A stretch of DNA of 64,000 nt from Bog-473 sp963791455 (GTDB lineage Bacteria; Actinomycetota; Acidimicrobiia; Acidimicrobiales; RAAP-2): assembly GCA_963791455.1 (NCBI GenBank), contig CAWBSM010000004.1, forward strand, positions 372,001-436,000. The letters are read 5' to 3'. The translations under genes and the position numbers were made by a program. The notes beneath the pieces were generated by a model. That model made no database searches. It saw only the letters and a program-made list of their open reading frames with translations, and had not been told where the DNA came from. Positions 62,776 through 64,000 of the stretch are shown here, in pieces. Numbering within the stretch: the first letter of the stretch is position 1; every line of letters starts with the position of its first letter.

Positions 62776-63216
62776 CGATGATTGTGACCATCCATGGCCG
62801 ATGCCCCATAGAGCCGGTCGAACTCAACACGACCAACTCCTTGACAACTCTGGCCCTCCATGGTCTCCCGTCTCAGAGGCGCCACTCGCCCGGCGTCACG
62901 ACTTGTCGGCAACATTTCGACAACAGCTGTCAACAGTGGTCGGCACGGGTGTCGCCACACGCTCAAACCTGCGATCGCCCGCGCTGAGGTACAACTTCGG
63001 GACAACTCATTGACGCGGGGGTCCGAACGGCTCTATCCCAAATGGACCCTCAATCGCGACAATCTGACCCGAGGACAGGGCGGTCGTGCGGTCGGACCCC
63101 ACCCGGGATGTTCAGTCACCCATCGACACGCTTGGCGGTACTCCCCATCGGCGAGTGTTGCCATGCCCTCACCACAGGCGGGAAATGGTCCGCACGGAAA
63201 AGAGGGGGGTGCCCTG
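62776..63216. other. Divergent promoter region
   Basis: 440 bp between the GH16 and the next gene. The frame of the next gene is open through most of it, but the residues are not convincing. Ends in AGAGGGGGG, a ribosome site for the GTG at 63217. Confidence 0.4.
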
Positions 63217-63759
63217 GTGGCATTGTTCGGCAAGTATCGGAAGGCGATGACTCGGTCAACGCCACGCGCGGTGGAGGCAGCTTTCGATCATTTGGACTAT
63301 CTGATTCGTCGTGCGGGTGAGTCTCCGCTGTTCGCTGCACGTTGGTACTACCTGCACTTCGGACAGCCAGTGCCCTGCGTGGCCTATCTTACGGATTACC
63401 GACTTGTGTGGGCCGTCGAAGGTCGCAGCGACGTGATCGAAATGCCACTCGAAGAGGTAGTCGCCGTTCAGAACGAAGACGGTTGGCTTCGCCTTTCCTT
63501 CCAGCCGAGCGATTGCTCTCAGGAACCTTGGGTCCGTAATCCGGAGAGCGAACTTCATGCGACCTTCTTCATGGAGGATGACGAAAAACGCCTTCTTCAC
63601 GATGCGCTCGTTCGGGAGTCACGCCTCTACTCGGATTCTCAGGCACGACTGAACGCATACCATGAGTTGGAGGGCATCCCAGCTCGGGCATGGGTCGACC
63701 CCACGGTTCTGAGCGAGCCGGTCACGAGGCTCCGAGCCGAAACCGTCGAAGCCAACTGA
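63217..63759 (+). CDS. Hypothetical cytosolic protein
   Basis: 180 residues from GTG (AGAGGGGGG upstream). Contains a PH/GRAM-like strand pattern (VAYLTDYRLVWAVEGRSDVI, EMPLEEVVAVQNEDGWLRLS) and an acidic helical tail ending near VTRLRAETVEAN. No signal peptide or membrane segment. Family not recognised; a PH-like domain is a guess. Converges on the propeller gene with five bases between stops. Confidence 0.65.
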   Translation: MALFGKYRKAMTRSTPRAVEAAFDHLDYLIRRAGESPLFAARWYYLHFGQPVPCVAYLTDYRLVWAVEGRSDVIEMPLEEVVAVQNEDGWLRLSFQPSDCSQEPWVRNPESELHATFFMEDDEKRLLHDALVRESRLYSDSQARLNAYHELEGIPARAWVDPTVLSEPVTRLRAETVEAN

Positions 63760-63764
63760 TGGCG

Positions 63765-64000
63765 TTACGATCCGCCGCGCTCGTTTCGCACTCGACCGAG
63801 CGGGCTGATCGCGAAGCTCATCACGCCTCCCGGGCCTGACCCGCTGAACAAGGAGAATCCGTAGCCCCAGAGCACCCGGCCATCCACGATGGAAGGCCCG
63901 CCGCCCACCTTGCCGGGCGCGCGGTACGACCACAGGGTCCTTCCGTCAGTCACGTCGAGTGCGGTCATCATGCCCTGGTCTGTGCCGACGAAGGCGACGC
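63765..64000 (-). CDS. PQQ-like beta-propeller protein, C-terminal end (partial)
   Basis: Runs off the right edge. The visible end reads VAFVGTDQGMMTALDVTDG, RTLWSYRAPGKVGGGPSIVD, GRVLWGYGF: 'G..dg...ALD..tG...W.y..pG.v...P.v..g.v..g' propeller blades as in quinoprotein alcohol dehydrogenases and BamB-like proteins. The W-motifs are those of PQQ repeats. Probably a secreted dehydrogenase or scaffold; the cofactor site is not in view. Confidence 0.8.
   Translation of the reverse strand, partial: VAFVGTDQGMMTALDVTDGRTLWSYRAPGKVGGGPSIVDGRVLWGYGFSLFSGSGPGGVMSFAISPLGRVRNERGGS

Noticed and set aside
62860..63216. Upstream extension of the hypothetical gene at 63217
   Set aside because: Low-complexity product; a purine-rich ribosome site lies before the GTG 63217.

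Overview
This is a GC-rich chromosomal segment from an actinobacterium-like soil or water bacterium. The pointers are an F420-type LLM oxidoreductase, IS630 and actinobacterial-style conjugation remnants, many GTG starts, TTGTCCACA-type DnaA boxes, and P450, KshA-like Rieske and amidohydrolase families typical of Actinomycetota. The class cannot be fixed from sequence alone. No rRNA, tRNA or CRISPR array was recognised.

The left two thirds (0-38.9 kb) is a catabolic gene bank. It contains nine or ten short-chain dehydrogenases (SDRs), two complete P450s (one followed by a Rieske ferredoxin), three TauD/TfdA dioxygenases, two metal-dependent amidohydrolases and two aldehyde dehydrogenases. It also has a double-length acyl-CoA dehydrogenase, acyl-CoA ligases, a CaiB-type CoA transferase, an F420-type oxidoreductase, VOC and SnoaL/NTF2-like small-fold proteins, a solute-binding protein and an MBL-fold hydrolase. 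These families would fit oxygenation of a lipophilic substrate, alcohol and aldehyde oxidation, CoA activation and beta-oxidation; the substrate cannot be read from the sequence. The clearest unit is the reverse-strand run 32.5 to 25.6 kb: ALDH, CMD-family pseudogene, SDR, TauD, amidohydrolase, CoA transferase. An IS630 element at 10.74-11.92 kb sits exactly on the stop codon of a neighbouring gene.

At 39.2-42.4 kb lies a decayed conjugative element: a relaxase C-terminus, a VirB4/TraC-type ATPase C-terminus, an 'NAQKSTGPR' family gene with a small deletion, and a repeat-rich non-coding stretch with a DnaA-box-like site. From 42.5 to 47.2 kb come a desaturase with a membrane protein, a hydrolase-cyclase fusion and a DUF899 protein.

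From 47.8 to 53.4 kb a TetR regulator diverges from an operon of a gutted P450, SDR, amidohydrolase, Rieske oxygenase (apparently starting at ATC) and a duplicated VOC protein. Two similar palindromes in front of the operon segments look like its operators. The last 10 kb holds housekeeping-like and accessory genes: a P-loop kinase, DHFR-like reductase, beta-hydroxyacid dehydrogenase, alpha/beta hydrolase, NTF2-cyclase fusion, sulfotransferase-like protein, methyltransferase, a tiny membrane protein, a GAP/SDR chimeric scar, a membrane-anchored GH16 enzyme, and the end of a PQQ-propeller gene.

A striking general feature is gene decay. At least seven genes carry frameshifts, internal deletions or in-frame stops while their neighbours are intact. 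Real pseudogenes and assembly errors cannot be separated here without reads.
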